From assembly GCA_032622095.1 (NCBI GenBank), contig CP136064.1, forward strand, positions 129,505,605 through 129,569,604: a DNA stretch of 64,000 nucleotides, written 5' to 3'. This stretch comes from Siphonodentalium dalli (Eukaryota; Mollusca; Scaphopoda; Gadilida; Siphonodentaliidae). The translations under genes were made by a program, and so were the position numbers. Below the pieces are notes generated by a model. That model was not told where the DNA came from. It searched no databases and was given only the letters and a program-made list of their open reading frames with translations. Positions 21,379 to 34,399 of the stretch are shown here, one piece after another; the stretch's first letter is position 1, and each line of letters opens with the position of its first letter.

Positions 21379-22182
21379 TGTGCCAATACGGGTACATATA
21401 ACTAAGACTATCAGAACGGTTTGATTATTTAATTACAACAAAGTCAATAATGTTCAATCATCGGCATCTGGGTTCTTCCTAGTTGAGTTTATCTTCCTGT
21501 CGTCTGCACGGGTTACGGTCTCCTAGTGTCCTCGTACGTTGGGCGTGTCTGCTTGTCATCGACTCGGTTGAATTCCGGTTGAGTTCGTGTTCCTGTCGTC
21601 TGCTCTTCTTCTTCGTCGGCGCATCAGTGGTGTGTTAGGAATACGAGATCATAATGTGTTACCTTTCATTCCTATCCATGCTTCCGGCTAGAGGTCCTAG
21701 CTGTCTTCTTGGCGTCCGAGAAGTCTTGGTAACTGCTGGGTAGTCGGTTAGAACTGTGTGTTGGGTCTCGATTCGTCCGCGTTCAAATACAGGAACGGTA
21801 TTATTCCGGCTCGGTTCGCATTTCATGGTACGTTAATTGGGGCGTTCCTAGGTTAACCAGGCGGGTTAGTTTTCCTGTGTGCTCTTTAGACTCTTCTCCC
21901 TATCCATCGCGCTGCGTTAGGTTCCAATAGCTTTTCCTAGCGAAGTATCTGGTCTCGCTAATCCCAAGATCGTTCTGTTTACTTCCCAATTATCCTCCTA
22001 TGTATGTATCGGGTATGAGTACTGCATAGATGTCCACTAATCTGTTTCGGTGTCCAGTATTTCGCAATCTTGGTGTAGTCAACAGGGGTGCTGATATGTG
22101 TGGTAATCTAGCGGCCCCGCGACTCAAGAGACTGTCCGTTTTCCTAGATAGGAAGTTGTGTCCCTGGGTTTGTCTTGGCACA
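21379..22182 (-). repeat. 5' LTR of the Ty3/gypsy element
   Basis: 804 bp, matching 12946-13732. TG...CA ends lie within 8-bp inverted TGTGCCAA/TTGGCACA, and CATA target duplication follows at 22183-22186. Confidence 0.93.
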
Positions 22183-23504
22183 CATAGGGGCAGACATAGG
22201 ATATTTGAAACTTCCCGCACCCACCCGATATATATCTATGCTATGAAATCATGTTTGCTACTTGTATATAGATTCCTATATTACATGTCATAATTTTGAT
22301 ATATACAGGTATCAGTAAACTTTTTGCCAAAATAGTTTTCGACCCAGCGTGAACATCTTTTTATAGATCTTTCCCTGTCAGTCCTTTTACGTTTTATTTG
22401 CTTTCAAAAATGTGCGACGACATTGCATGTTATAACTTTTTATTAAGTTTTCTCATCTGGTGGCAATTATTTATAAAATATGGACCAATGGGCGATAAAG
22501 AAAAACAGTGTAATGTTCCTGGTTTATGTGGTTAATCCTGTGAAAATTCACGAACTGCGAGTACTGGAAAATGAAAATGTGCGACATTTTACCATACCAA
22601 GTACTATTAAGTTTTAGGCTTAACGTACTTGATTAATAACCCCACGATGGTGAACCAAATAAAGCAAACTGAACCCATTGAAAAATTAAATCGGCTGGCA
22701 AGAACGATATTTGTATGTTGAAAATTCTCAGAATTGTGACGGGACACGTGTATACAAAGTTAGTTGTTTTACGGAAAGCCGATTAATATAACGGAATTGT
22801 AATCATGGCATATTGGGTCTATTTCTCAACCATGTCGACCATTAGCGTACCATGTAGCCGTTCAATGGATGTTGCCATTGTCTGATAATTTTATGTTGTT
22901 ATACTATAGTAGGTCTATATATATGTGCATACAGTGCCACACAAAAGTTAATTAAACCCCCGGTTTGGGATCGCCGTCTGTGTTTACGTCATAATTATAA
23001 CCCAATTGATCAGAACCATAGGTAGTCGACATTCAATATAGCATGTGGTTTTTTTTTACATCGTCAAAGGTCAAACAATAGGTGCAAATTCTCAACACGG
23101 AACCATCGTCGACTGACCGATTCAAAGATAGCAATAATGTATTAGCAATAATGTATTGCTTTGTTTTGACTGGAACTATACTTCATCGTAAGTATTGTAT
23201 TTTCATATACGATACCACATGCAATACATTTTTGCAAACAACTACATGAACTAGATAATCTAACTATGTATATTGTCAAATGTAACTTGGTCAGAGAGTT
23301 GGCCCACTTTAGAAATTGCAGAAGTAAGTCAAACAATTTGGCTAACCATGCACGTGCACCATTGCGACATATTGCAAAGAGTGAACTTGTGTAGCTGCAG
23401 TCATTAATTTACGCAATGTCTGTTCCTGACTACTACTGAATGTACGAATCTGCATTTTTTTTAAACACGGACAGTGATGAAATTACTGAGCATGTATCAC
23501 ATTC
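22183..23504. other. Right half of the interrupted repeat, then unannotated sequence
   Basis: To about 22340 the sequence matches 49240-49370 (CATGTTTGCTACTTGTATAT and following). The rest to 23504 is AT-rich. No gene or repeat was recognised in it. Confidence 0.6.
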
Positions 23505-26075
23505 ACATTGCGAAACCGGGTCGTTCGATTCGAACTGCGAATGGAGGTTGTCTTGTGAAAGACTGAATAGCTATCCTTGTCCACAAGAGTAGCCAGTATA
23601 TCGAGATTGAATCTCCAAATGATAGAATGATCTCTCTGCAGATCAAGATGAATAATAGTTCATTTCTCTCCGTGATCCAAGTATATCTACCCGGTGCCAA
23701 TCACGACATTTCTTATTTTCTCGACTGTTTATCAGACTTAGCTGACATTACCTCACGCCTGGAACCGAATTGTCCTGTGATATTAATGGGAGATATGAAT
23801 GCGAATTTGGGGAAAAACCATAGAACGACACTTTCAAGCTCAACGTGTCCACGTGCTAGAGCATCAGATGCTTTCTTCGAACTGCACAACCTGACAGCAC
23901 TCACTACATTATCATCCTGTACTGGCAGTGACTTCTCATACATCGCTTACTATGACGGCGCGACTCCTTCGCTGCTCGATCACATTGTCATCTGTGTTCT
24001 GTTGTATAGATGTAGCTCCTATACTAAAACCACCGTCAAATTACACGAGGAAAAAATATCGCTGGAAATGTGAATACATGAAGTCTTATCAAGACGATCT
24101 AACTTCCCTGTGCAAACCGTTACTGACCAAAGAGATAAACGACAAAAATGACCTTGATTCGTATTATCGCAATTGTGTCGACATTTTAATTGCTAGCGCA
24201 GAAAAGACTATCCATCCAATGTCCTACCACGCACAATTGAAACCATTCTGGAATAAACAACTCAGCAGACTGAGTTCTGATTGCAAGTCAAAATACAAAT
24301 TGTGGTCGCTTGCTGGTCGACCACGAGTATTTACCTCCACGTATGTTCAGTATAAAGACGCTAAAAGGACTTTTAGGAAAGCTCACCGCTCTGCGTTCAA
24401 TGCGTACCTATCCAATAAACAAAACAAACTTGAGTGCGACTGTGCCTCCAACCAAACGTCCTTCTGGAGGTCTATCAACCGAAACCGTTCGCATGTCTCT
24501 CAAATCGGATCGGTTATGGAATTCAACGGGTCTCTGACACGTGACGCGGATGAAACACTTTCTGGCTGGTCTGAGTACTTCAGAGAATTGTTCAATCCAC
24601 CACCCCACTCTGAGCCAGAGTTTGAGGACCACGTTACCAGAGAAGTTGATAGCTATGTTTCCCTTGCTAAAGATCCCTTACAACCGAACTGCCCGCAATG
24701 TCAACCAGTCGAGCTCACAGAAATCGTTCTTCATGTGAGGAAACTGAAAAAGAACAAAGCGGGTGGAGCAGATGACTTATCGAATGAACATTTGTTGCAC
24801 GCTCCGACTTCATTCATATAATGCATCAAAAGACTATATGACGGTATATTCCGCATGGGGTGGATTCCACCAACGACGAAAGAAGGAATAGTAATTCCGT
24901 TATACAATGGGCCGCCTAAACCACCGACTTCTCCTGATAGTTACCGTGCTATAACACTTCTATCGGTTCTATACAAACTATTTTAGTCCATTCTGTTGAG
25001 CCGCCTTCTTCAAAGTCACCAAACGAAACGATTTCCGAATGCACAACAGATGGGTTTTCAGAAAGATATCAGCTGTTCGATGACGTCATTCATGCTCACG
25101 GAATCTGTAGCATATGCCAAAGACAATAACTCCAATTTATATGTTGCCTTCCTTGACTCCAAGAAAGCCTTTGATAAAGTATGGCACACTGGCCTCCTAT
25201 ACAAATTCATTCGGCTCGGATTTTCGCCACACCTTGTCAGTTTGTTGGAGAACATCCTTTCGGACGTGACTAGCAAAGTACTATATGGCGGCCGCATGTC
25301 GCAAAGTTTCAAAATACTGCAAGCTACTCGACAAGGTGGCGTTCTGTCGCCTCTCTGCTATCTCATCTTCACAGACGACCTACTTAACGATCTAGCAACT
25401 TCTCCGTACGGACTAAGAATTAGTAATATCCCATGTGGCGCTCCTACTACTGCCGGCGACATCGCCCTTATGTCGCTATCGAAATCCGGTCTCGACTCCT
25501 TGTTGAACATATGTGTGCAATATAGCACGCGGTGGCGATTCGAATTCTCCTCCACGAAGAGCAAAATCGTTGTATTCAACAAGAATAAAAACTCATATGA
25601 CCGCTCGGGAAGGATATGGAGATTGGGCAATCAAACTATTCAGGAAGTTACAGAATGTGCCCATCTTGGTTTAATTCGGGACAAGTTTGCGAAGCAGGTC
25701 AATTCCGCCTCATCTGTGTCGACAAAAATGAGGAATAACTTTTTCAATATCATGGGTAACAAACTTATGAAATCCACGACACCCATCACCATGACAAATG
25801 TCCTCAAAACTGTTGTTCTACCGAGAGCTCTCATCATCAGAGACTCTTTTTGGGAAGGGGTTATCTCGTTTCGGCATACCCGAATATTTTTACCTTTCGT
25901 CGTTAGCCAAAGATGACTTGGTAGCAACCCTCCTCGGAAGTTCTCTGGAAACCCTAACAGAACACATATCCCACTGCCTCAAGGAACTAGTACTATATTC
26001 TGCGAAGTACCTGTACGTCCCCAGCACAATGATCAGGAATGGCGTTCAGCAACCCGTCTCACGTCCATTGTAATT
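23505..26075 (+). pseudogene. LINE (non-LTR retrotransposon) with endonuclease and RT, decayed
   Basis: About 23505-24000 encodes an apurinic-type endonuclease remnant: ILVHKSSQY, IQVYLPGANHDISYF, CPVILMGDMNANLG with catalytic Asp, and LLDHIV. From about 24050 another frame carries the linker (KPFWNKQLSRLSSDCKSKY) and RT (KKNKAGGADDLSNEHLL, SYRAITLLSVLYKLF, MGFQKDISCSMTSF, FLDSKKAFDKVWH, QGGVLSPLCYLIF). The position of the usual F/YADD box reads TTAGDIALMS, so one catalytic Asp is lost. Stops lie at 24819 and 24984, and frameshifts near 24040 and 25860. The 5' end is truncated. The clade was not determined; the order EN-RT without a visible RNase H fits CR1/L2/jockey-type LINEs. Confidence 0.9.
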
Positions 26076-26895
26076 ATCTTCTCATCACCCACGCATGTTG
26101 TAACGACTAACTTTCATATCTATTGACAAATCAGATTTTCCTGCAACAAAAGCTGTAGTGAACATTCAAGTGCATATATGCTTCACTCTCGTGGTTTCCA
26201 ACACCTCTCCATACGTGTACATAACGGCCCACCTCACTGGCCAGGGGATCCCACTTTAATCTAACTGTAATTATATGTCATGTAAATCGATCTCTCCTAT
26301 ACTTGGAGGTAATATAGATATCTCTTAACGAGCTCCATTCAAGGGTGAATGAGACATGGGTATCCTAAATCGGAAAACCATGTGCTTACGTTTTGAAACA
26401 ACGAAACCTCTAGCTACTTTCGTTTTCGTAACGGAAGGACATTCTCGACTATTCCCATATTTGATCGTGGCAAGACATTACGAATGCAAGCGAAAATAAC
26501 ATGTGGAACAAATTATAAAGTCGGACATTTATTTGAGATTTTGGACGGCTGGTGGGTTTATTATTCATTAAACGCTCTTTATTGGTCAATTCGATCTGAA
26601 GAAAACTCTGGCCCGATTAATGAAGATTCAAGGACCGGACACAGAATTTCAATGGAGAACCACAGGGGTATACAGTGTAATTTAACAACAAATATTGTTG
26701 GATATTGACATTGTCTTGCACGATGAAGCTATCACGTGTCGGTCGGGCATTCCAATACTACTTTTTATACCTTTATTAGGGATTTGAAAGGGCAGTATGC
26801 ACTTTCCTACAACCCACTTTGGAATGATGTCAGGGTCATGTAATGGTGAAACAAACATAACGATGAAAGGATGAAAAATTATCTAGAAATCTTTT
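26076..26895. other. Non-coding stretch after the LINE
   Basis: May include the LINE 3' untranslated region. No ORF with recognisable content and no poly(A) tail or target duplication could be fixed. Confidence 0.3.
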
Positions 26896-27682
26896 TTAAT
26901 TATTTCTTCTTCTTTTTTTTGGTTCCTTTTTTCTACGTTCTTCTGTTGTTGTGGTTGGTGTTGTTAGTGCGTCGCTAGACTCCAGAAGCTGATGCTGTTG
27001 TTGGAACTGTTGTTCAAGTTGTTGCTCTTGATGACTTTCTGCCCTGTATTCTACTATCATCGTGTTTGTCTCGACACTGACGACAGCGCACTGTTGGTGA
27101 CATCTTGTTGGACCTCAGCAGCAGGACGGGTGGAGCGTCCGCTGGTCTTGTTGTTTCGCTGGTGGAGATGGGGGACACCGGGCTGTAATGCACTCCCGTT
27201 TCCTCGGTGGTATAGCGTGTCCATCTCAACCACAATGTCAGCACCAGGGACGCCCGGTGACATCGGCGTCCCGGTCTCTGCTGGCCTCGAAGTCGACGGC
27301 ATGGACATCCGGGGTGACTTCGGCGTCCCTGCTTCCGTTGGCTGTGGTAATGTCATCGACAGCTGACTGATCTTGCCCGAGAGCCATCTGCGGGGGGGGT
27401 GGTCGTCTCTCAGTTCTCCCGTCTCCACTTGGCCTTCCTGTCGGCGTCCCCGCGTCGTCTAGATGGTCCCTTGCTCGTTCTCTTCCTCCCAGTGGTCCCA
27501 GACTGATGGATTCCGATCGGTCCTACCAGGCCACGGCCGGTAGAGGGTTCTACCGGAGTGACCTGGTATTGCAGAACCAACTCCACCTTGCCAATTGCGT
27601 GGAGCGACCAGCTAATACAATGGGCAAACTGGAAACCGCTCAATGCATGAACCACCCGATTGGGGATTAATCGAGAATCCAT
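26896..27682 (-). pseudogene. Decayed minus-strand coding region of unknown family
   Basis: Three overlapping minus-strand frames join into one plausible protein. The first starts MDSRLIPNRVVHALSGFQFA and ends in a basic run (SKGPSRRRGDADRKAKWRR). The second (to about 27057) is Pro/Ser/Thr-rich with repeated GTP-x-SP words (TEAGTPKSPRMS, AETGTPMSPGVPG). The third has QEQQLEQQFQQQHQLLE and then the nuclear-localisation-like ERRKKEPKKRRRNN before TAA at 26896. Two frameshifts are therefore inferred. The region is GC/CpG-rich compared with its surroundings. No family is recognised; it could be a retroelement-encoded or a captured nuclear protein. Confidence 0.45.
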
Positions 27683-28530
27683 ACCATAGTGTCCAGCCAG
27701 GCATCACAAAACAACTTCACGGGTCACTCAGCGGATAAGCGCGTCAAGCATCAAATGCGACCATCCCACTGAACGATCCGGAGACGACAGATATTACCAA
27801 TCGGGGCCGCTGTTGTGATATGTTGTTGGGAGCATCGCACGCCGTGTCACCTAATAATTGACGATATAGGTGCACATATAAACTTGTGATAGTCGTACAT
27901 TTCTCTAAATTATTAATGCTCCAGTCATTGATATGTTTACCTGACTCCATTGATTTAATTTTGGATAGCAATACAGAAAGTCCATCTGTGGTGTTTATCA
28001 TTATCCCCAGTCAATGAAGGATTGCATTATTTCTCTTCGCTAAAAGTATCGTTTGGATGCATGTTTGACACAAATCTACTAAACAGAATGACCATGTATG
28101 TAGATCTATGTAGCCAAAACAGCAACACATGTTACAGGTCACATGTACAGAGCTACGGTAAAGGGGCCAAACCATGTCTTGGTGGACTTTTTATCTCTAC
28201 AACAAACATCATTTCATATTATGTGGATACCATGACTCTTACATGTAGCTGAGTTGGTTTCCTTAAAATACGAGATAAATAATTCCCGCGATATCCAGAA
28301 ACGGAATAGGATTTTGGGGTAAAATACCCCATAATCACTAAAATGAGCTGTCTCTCACCCACCACAGGATTTTTTAAAAGCGCAATTATAAGTGATATTG
28401 TTTTATTGGTTAGTAAATACATTTCCGGATACAATGGGGGTGATCTTCATATCCCGTATTCAGGAGATGTTCCAATTATATTTGCGCTTTTTCTTTTGCT
28501 GGTTAAAAATCTAAAAAATGGACACCCCCG
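27683..28530. other. Non-coding stretch
   Basis: No supported gene. Short ORFs occur on both strands without recognisable motifs. Confidence 0.3.
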
Positions 28531-28540
28531 TACCCCCGTC

Positions 28541-28935
28541 ATTACCGTCACGCGGGCATTTGAAGCTATTTTTTATGAAGTTTCAATTTGAAGGCGGAAG
28601 ATTGGTAGATCTAATTTCAAAGTTCATTCATCTGACTAATCAACAGCAATGAGCTGAACAGTTGGCGATGAAAATCGAGTTATAGAGAAACCCGAATGTA
28701 AGCCCACCCATCAGCGTACGTTTAATAAATATCATTACCGTCACGCGGATTTCTACTATACAACGGTCTATTGAAATTCGGGACAATGGCTTATTCTATC
28801 ACATAATGTATGAGTTTAGTCAAGGTGAACCCATTTTTGTCACATTCCCTATTAAATTGGAAAAAAATCAAATATACTTTAAAATCGTCATTACCGTCAC
28901 GCGTCATTACCGTCACGTGTCATTACCGTCACGCA
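28541..28935 (+). repeat. Five copies of ATTACCGTCACG
   Basis: The 12-mer starts at 28541, 28734, 28890, 28906 and 28922. The last three are a perfect 16-bp tandem (CATTACCGTCACG plus three bases). The spacing between the first ones is 193 and 156 bp. Confidence 0.9.
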
Positions 28936-28949
28936 TGGATATTCCAGTG

Positions 28950-30770
28950 CACGTACGCGTAAGACGTCGTTCCTATAGCCGTGTACGTGGACTAAGACGC
29001 TGGACGTTTTAAATGAGTGGTGATAAGAAATTCCAAACAAAATTTATATTAATTGGTAGAAGCTTATAACTGGATCGACAATGCGTCTTCGATTTATACA
29101 TGTAGGCCTATCAGTTATGGTACCCGGCATATATTTAAAACTTGCTTGAAAGCGATACACTATCTTCATGGCGTTTGCACATTGAGTTATATAAAATGTT
29201 GTTGTTGTCATTCTAGTGGATGGGGGCCCTGACTACATCGCTGATGGTTTAAAAATAACATAGGAAGAACTAAAATGTCATTCTAATTGAACTAAAAGTA
29301 ACATTCCATCAATAATGCGTTTAGTTTTAGCGACAGTGGAAATCTATATTAGAAACCCTGAAATATCGATTCTTATGCAATCTTGTGTATATATACACGT
29401 CTTTAACTTGACAAAATCAAAATTGAATGCAAGGTCGAAATTGGACCATTGCTAATAAAGATCAATTTATTTATATGAAATTGTATAACTGCTTATATAT
29501 GCGTGCATACACATAAAGATACAAAGGAAGAGGGAAAGATATAGAAAGCAAAATAACTTTCAAATTTACAACGCAGTTATGTTTAAAGGACCTATTTTGC
29601 AATATATTTTGCAGCGGTTGTCATGGTAACAATTGGTATGCGATCTTGCCTGAAAGTAATTGTTCTCAGAAAGACTAGGCCCGGGTCATTTTTGACAAGT
29701 TCGAGTCTTATATACTGTAATATTTGAAGTGAATCATCACCATCGGGGCGCCTGAATTTACGTTAATTGAGCCCAAAGACGATTCTAGGAATGTTTTGGA
29801 TGAATGACCTTGAAAAACCCCAAATGACCTTGACCTTGGTCGAGAATTTTGCCCAACATCATTTTCTACAAAAGTGATACCTATATATCATGTTAGGACA
29901 CTAATGACCATTCTAGAAGGATTTTCATTTTCCCCACATTTTATTTTCCTATTTGGACCCTTTACCATAGAACTACCCAGCTATGCTCTATAAATTAATT
30001 GACCACCCTTAACAAGGTTGACCACTGGTATTACCGCAGTACTCGACAGGGTTTATGCATGTGATCACGCAACAGCGGTCAATTTGTACCGCGTTACCAC
30101 CTCGCGTTAGCAGTTAGACCGTGTTCTTCGTGCCATGTTTATATGAAGTCGGCATTATAACCACACCAGATAGTTTGTTTATTTCTGGTGTATTGCGCAA
30201 ATTTTGGTCAGTGAATAAAGATACCCCTGACGGTGTATATATGGTACATTGTACCGCATGTACAAATTGAAAACTTGGTGATTAATTAGAAGGGATTAAA
30301 TCGGCTTAATTTTATTGATGTAGTGTTTATTTAGGCTAATTATGAGGTCCCCAACTTAATTTGGTTGATTTAGTGTCGTGTTTGTGTAGGCTAAAGTGAA
30401 CGAAGCCCAGCTATCCGATTTTCATACATTCCTCAATTCAACACAATTTCCTGTTGACTGCGTTTACTGAAATCTCTTGTCAGAGACCGACAGGAGTCCA
30501 TAGAGTGTGCAAACAAGCCATCGCTAATCGACTCGACCCCCATTCCAGTTGCCAGTAGTTCAATAGCTGTGTTTCTTGTGGAAAGGGGCTAATTTTTAAC
30601 CTTTGGATTTTGTACAGAGACCGAGATTTAACGACAAGTCAGCTGCTACGAAAGATAGCCGAGATTTCATTGGTCCAAAATTGACTACATTGAAGGGATA
30701 TCCCGTAGATTTTCGACTAAGCACCCATCCCGACAACGACAGCGACATTGTTTGAATTTGTTATTTATTA
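28950..30770. other. Non-coding stretch, no feature recognised
   Basis: AT-rich. Phrases such as AATGACCTTGA occur in pairs near 29800-29840. No gene, no clear repeat boundaries. Confidence 0.3.
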
Positions 30771-30772
30771 AT

Positions 30773-31235
30773 TATACTTCCATGGTGTAACCAAGGAAGT
30801 ATATTGTTTTTCTACTGAGGTCGTTTTCCGTTTATTTCGAAATACTCAGAAACTGATTGCAGTAGGAACGCGAAATCTCTAGCGAATGTAGGCATCGAAG
30901 GTTTACTAGATATAATGGTATCCGGATTTCCGCCCGATGTTTCTTGGCGGAGTTATGGCCCTTTTGCGATTATTTTTCATTATTATTATACTTGACACTT
31001 TTGTAATCACTATTACTCGAAAAGTACAAGAAGTAGGACACTAAAACTTGGTAAGTAGATTGTGGTACATGAGTTCTATGCCTATGGCCCATAACGATTT
31101 TGTCCGCGCTTTCACCGAGGAGTTATCTCCCTTTATTTGAAAAAATGTCATTTTATTATCTCGAAAATTATAAGAAGCAGAGCATCGAAAATTAGACCGT
31201 ATGCACAGGGTCGGTCGGGTTAGCGGAAACAAACG
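30773..31235 (+). mobile_element. Hairpin-headed repeat (TATACTTCC family)
   Basis: It starts with the hairpin TATACTTCCATGGT, loop GTA, ACCAAGGAAGTATA (30773-30803, one mismatch). It continues with modules containing CGAAA(A/T)(A/G)(C/T)(T/A)C, AGAAGTAGGACA / AGAAGCAGAGCA, and GGAGTTATGGCCC / GGAGTTATCTCCC. The CCGT run is absent here. No coding content. Confidence 0.55.
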
Positions 31236-31290
31236 TCTTTTTTTTAGGCCTAATATAAATAATGATTTTAAACAATAGTCCTATTATAAA

Positions 31291-31355
31291 ATGGGGCCGA
31301 CTTCGCGCGGGGTCGTCTTCGTATGGGGCCGACTTCGCATGGGGCCGACTTCTCC
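31291..31355 (+). repeat. Short tandem repeat of GGGCCGACTTCG
   Basis: Three exact or near-exact ATGGGGCCGACTTC units plus one GGGGTCGTCTTCG unit, at roughly 16-18 bp spacing, GC-rich against an AT-rich background. Confidence 0.8.
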
Positions 31356-31529
31356 TGTATTCATTGAAAATGGTGCCGGACGTGTTTTCAGATAAAACTC
31401 ACCGTTTTTCTCGAAGTTTATACTAAGTTAATCTCATCCCTTTAAAAAAGAAATCATATAAACAATATATAATAAATATTCGATATACCAATTGATTAAA
31501 ATTTATTAAGTGTTAAGTTGACATAAACA

Positions 31530-31930
31530 AGACAGTCAATGACTGTGGAGACGCTCACCAGACTATAAAGACTGAGAAGACTGGGACTCGGAAGACCATA
31601 ATAGTTAGTACTTGTCAAAAACAAGTAGTCCTAAAGAGGGACGTAGCCTAGAGGTTCTCCGTCGAGCAGTGGGGTGTCCACCTTGCAATGTTCAACTACA
31701 TGGCCCTGATCCCCCCACCCCACATAGTCCATAGTCTGCTCCCTCCCAACTGAAGCACCCCACACTCCCAAGTTCGTAAAATTCCTTTGCACATGTCGGA
31801 ATTTTACAACTGATACCTCAAGCTGTCCTAACTTTTGCAAAGTTCCAACCTGACATGCCCCCCTTTTTAATGGTGGCCCCCATTCAAATTTGTTTTGATC
31901 CCAACTCTCCATAGGCCATATACACAAAAC
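31530..31930 (-). repeat. Dispersed repeat of the GACTGTCTTGTTT family (reverse copy)
   Basis: Reverse-complement relative of blocks at about 33890-34110, 49375-49690, 58680-59010 and 61470-61790. It shares the words CAGTCAATGACTGT, CCAGACT and AGTCCCAGTCTT or their complements. The family has no visible coding content. Confidence 0.65.
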
Positions 31931-33169
31931 GCCATTTCTTGATTGGGCGAACCCATTTTAACAAATCTGTAGCCCAGTCCCAAGTAACACAAGGATATCC
32001 ATACTAGTTACTACATGTACGCTAAATAGACCTAATGGCTCTTGATGAGGAGCCATTTTTTATGTGTACCCATACCTGGCATATCATGTATGGTACACAT
32101 AATGCCGACGTCCGGATCAACCACCCGTCGTTCGTCCCTCTGTCTGTCCGTCCGTGTGTCCTTCTGTTGAGCCATCTGTCCGTAGACACTTGCTATCCGA
32201 TTCGATTACTCAAATATTTTTAATCGGATCGTGTTCAAATTTTATGTGCAGGTTTATGACGACACACTCCTCAACTGTATAGTAATAGAAATTATTAACA
32301 CACTCCTCAACTGTATAGTAATAGAAATTATTAACACTTTGCATCCGCACATAGGCATGAGCTATCCGATGCTGTAACCAAAGTATTTTTTTATCCGGTT
32401 GTGTTCATATTTGATATGTAGGTTTATGATGACACACTGCTCACCTGTATAATTTTTGGTATTGATTGGTTTAGAAAATAAATAACCCTGCACACAAATG
32501 CTATCTGATGCATCTAAGTCAAACAATTTTCTTCTGATATGCCTCATATTTCTTACCTAGGTTGTTCTTATCACGTTCTTCATCTGTATGTTTTTTGGTA
32601 TCGTTTAGTTAACCCTTTCTGCTCTTGTTTTTAATAGAATTCATCCAAGCTGTGTTGACTTAAAATATTTTTCATCCTATCACCACCAAATTTGGTACAT
32701 ATGGTCCTTATCCCGAAATACAGATCAGGTTAAAATTTGAGTTTGATCTGGTATATTTTAACAGAGTTATGGCCATATAAAATTCAAGTAACTGATAATG
32801 TAATCAATGCCTGCACTGTGACTGAGCTTAGAAGAGAATAGAACTTTTGGCATAGCACAGAGTGTATTATTGGAAATTGAGTTATGTTTCACTGGACACT
32901 AGATAGAGATACTGGTAGATAGCATGGCTATAGCAGAGTCTGTTGATAAAACCTGTCAAAACTGTGATTGATGACTCTGTTTTCTGTGCAGTATTTAGTT
33001 AACCCCTTTGTTGAAACAGGTTCATGACATTAGACACTGACTTATTGTATGTGTTTCTAAATCCAATGACATGCTTTTTATGGACTTTTTGTGTTTATCA
33101 GTTCATTAGTTTGGGTAAGATTAACCCCATTCTATCCGATTCATAACTCAAATATTTACTAAGGAGGAA

Positions 33170-33361
33170 CAGAGTTATGGCCCAGTGACCTCATTTAAAC
33201 AAATCTGAATGTGAGTCTCCTAGGGAACATCCACACCAAATATGAACCCATTCGGTCTTATAGTTCCGGAGAAGATGTTTAAACAATTGTTGACGGACGG
33301 ACGGACGACAGACGAGGAGTGATGACTATAGCTCCACCGATGACTTTGTCTCAGGTGAGCT
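33170..33361 (-). mobile_element. Reversed AGCTCACC-family pearl-like copy
   Basis: Ends at 33361 with the hairpin in reverse (AGCTCCACC at 33330 to GGTGAGCT). It is preceded by GGACGGACGGACG and modules reading ACCTCATTTAAACAAATCTG and GAACCCATTCGGTC, the complement of the family's core. Confidence 0.75.
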
Positions 33362-34399
33362 AAATATTAGGTTTCTAAATATTTTCCATCGTCAAGTGAC
33401 CGATCAAATAAATAGGAAGTTGACAGGAAAAATATCTCTGTTGCCCAAATGTTATGATCCGATCTCGCTTATCTGTTAACTTTTTAGGACGGGGGAGATA
33501 TGATTTATAATGCACGTTTACATATTGGGCAAAAAACAATTATAGAAATAACAGTTTCCTATATAAATACCATTTTAATATGGTCGGATATGACAAGTCG
33601 TTTGCCCTCGCGATTTAAACAGCATCTCTCTGTTTTGTGACAGCGTTTCTGCTCAATAAATTTATGCAGCCCGTGTGTCTTAGTGCTTTTCGATATAGTT
33701 GGATACTGATCGCTGTTGGCTGTGTTTGTGGGAAAAGAATTAAAGCGGTGCACGATGCTCAGGAAAAAAAATAACTGGGTGAATGGCAGTCATGAGTGGT
33801 GTGAGGCGGTCCCCAAAAAAATTAAAGTGGCGGTAATTTACTTGGCTACCACGGTTAAATTGCCAACTTTATGAAGGATGTCATATTGGAAATTTCCAAC
33901 AGTTTGAGATCTTGAAAGTACCAGTTGTAAAATGTATAGTTTGATCCATTTGGGACTTGACTGGCAAACAGCAAACCCATCAGGGGTTTGCTGTTGGAAA
34001 TTTCAAGTTGAAAATCCCTCTGCCCATCATAGAAGACCCTCTAGCTATGTCCCTGCTTATAACTACTTGTTGATTTGACAAGTACTGACTATTGTAGTCA
34101 TTTTTAGACATACCACATCACATCCTCCCCCACCCCAATATCTGTCCATCCCACCCACACTATAGCCAGATCCCTTCCCTGCACATGCAATATCCTCTTT
34201 TGATTACAGTGCAGGCTATTTGACATTCAGTGTTTAGATATCACTTTACCTTTATTATAGTTATCTCAGCAGACTGGTTGGAATCATTAGATGAATGCAG
34301 TTTAATCCAATGTTTTGGCTGCTGTTTTTAACAGTTTGACAGTTTAATATTACTATTGGTATTAACCCTTTCATGATGGGAGCTGTGCTGGTGCAGCAT

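Larger units (their letters stand above)
12946..22182 (-). mobile_element. Ty3/gypsy LTR retrotransposon, nearly full length, inactivated
   Basis: Minus-strand element of 9.24 kb bounded by LTRs of 787 and 804 bp that are nearly identical by eye, so the insertion is young. Both LTRs start TGTGCCAA and end TTGGCACA. CATA flanks both sides (12942-12945 and 22183-22186) as a 4-bp target duplication, or ACATA if the shared A is counted. The order is 5' LTR, primer site, gag, protease, RT, RNase H, integrase, two unassigned ORFs, 3' LTR. RT-RH-INT order places it in Ty3/gypsy (Metaviridae-type) elements. Frameshifts in protease and before RT, an in-frame stop and a ~690-bp insertion in integrase make this copy defective. 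Confidence 0.93.

Noticed and set aside
32036-32061. Bacterial-type terminator (AATGGCTC...GAGCCATT with T run)
   Set aside because: Sequence context is animal DNA; more likely the end of a repeat element preceding the next hairpin head.
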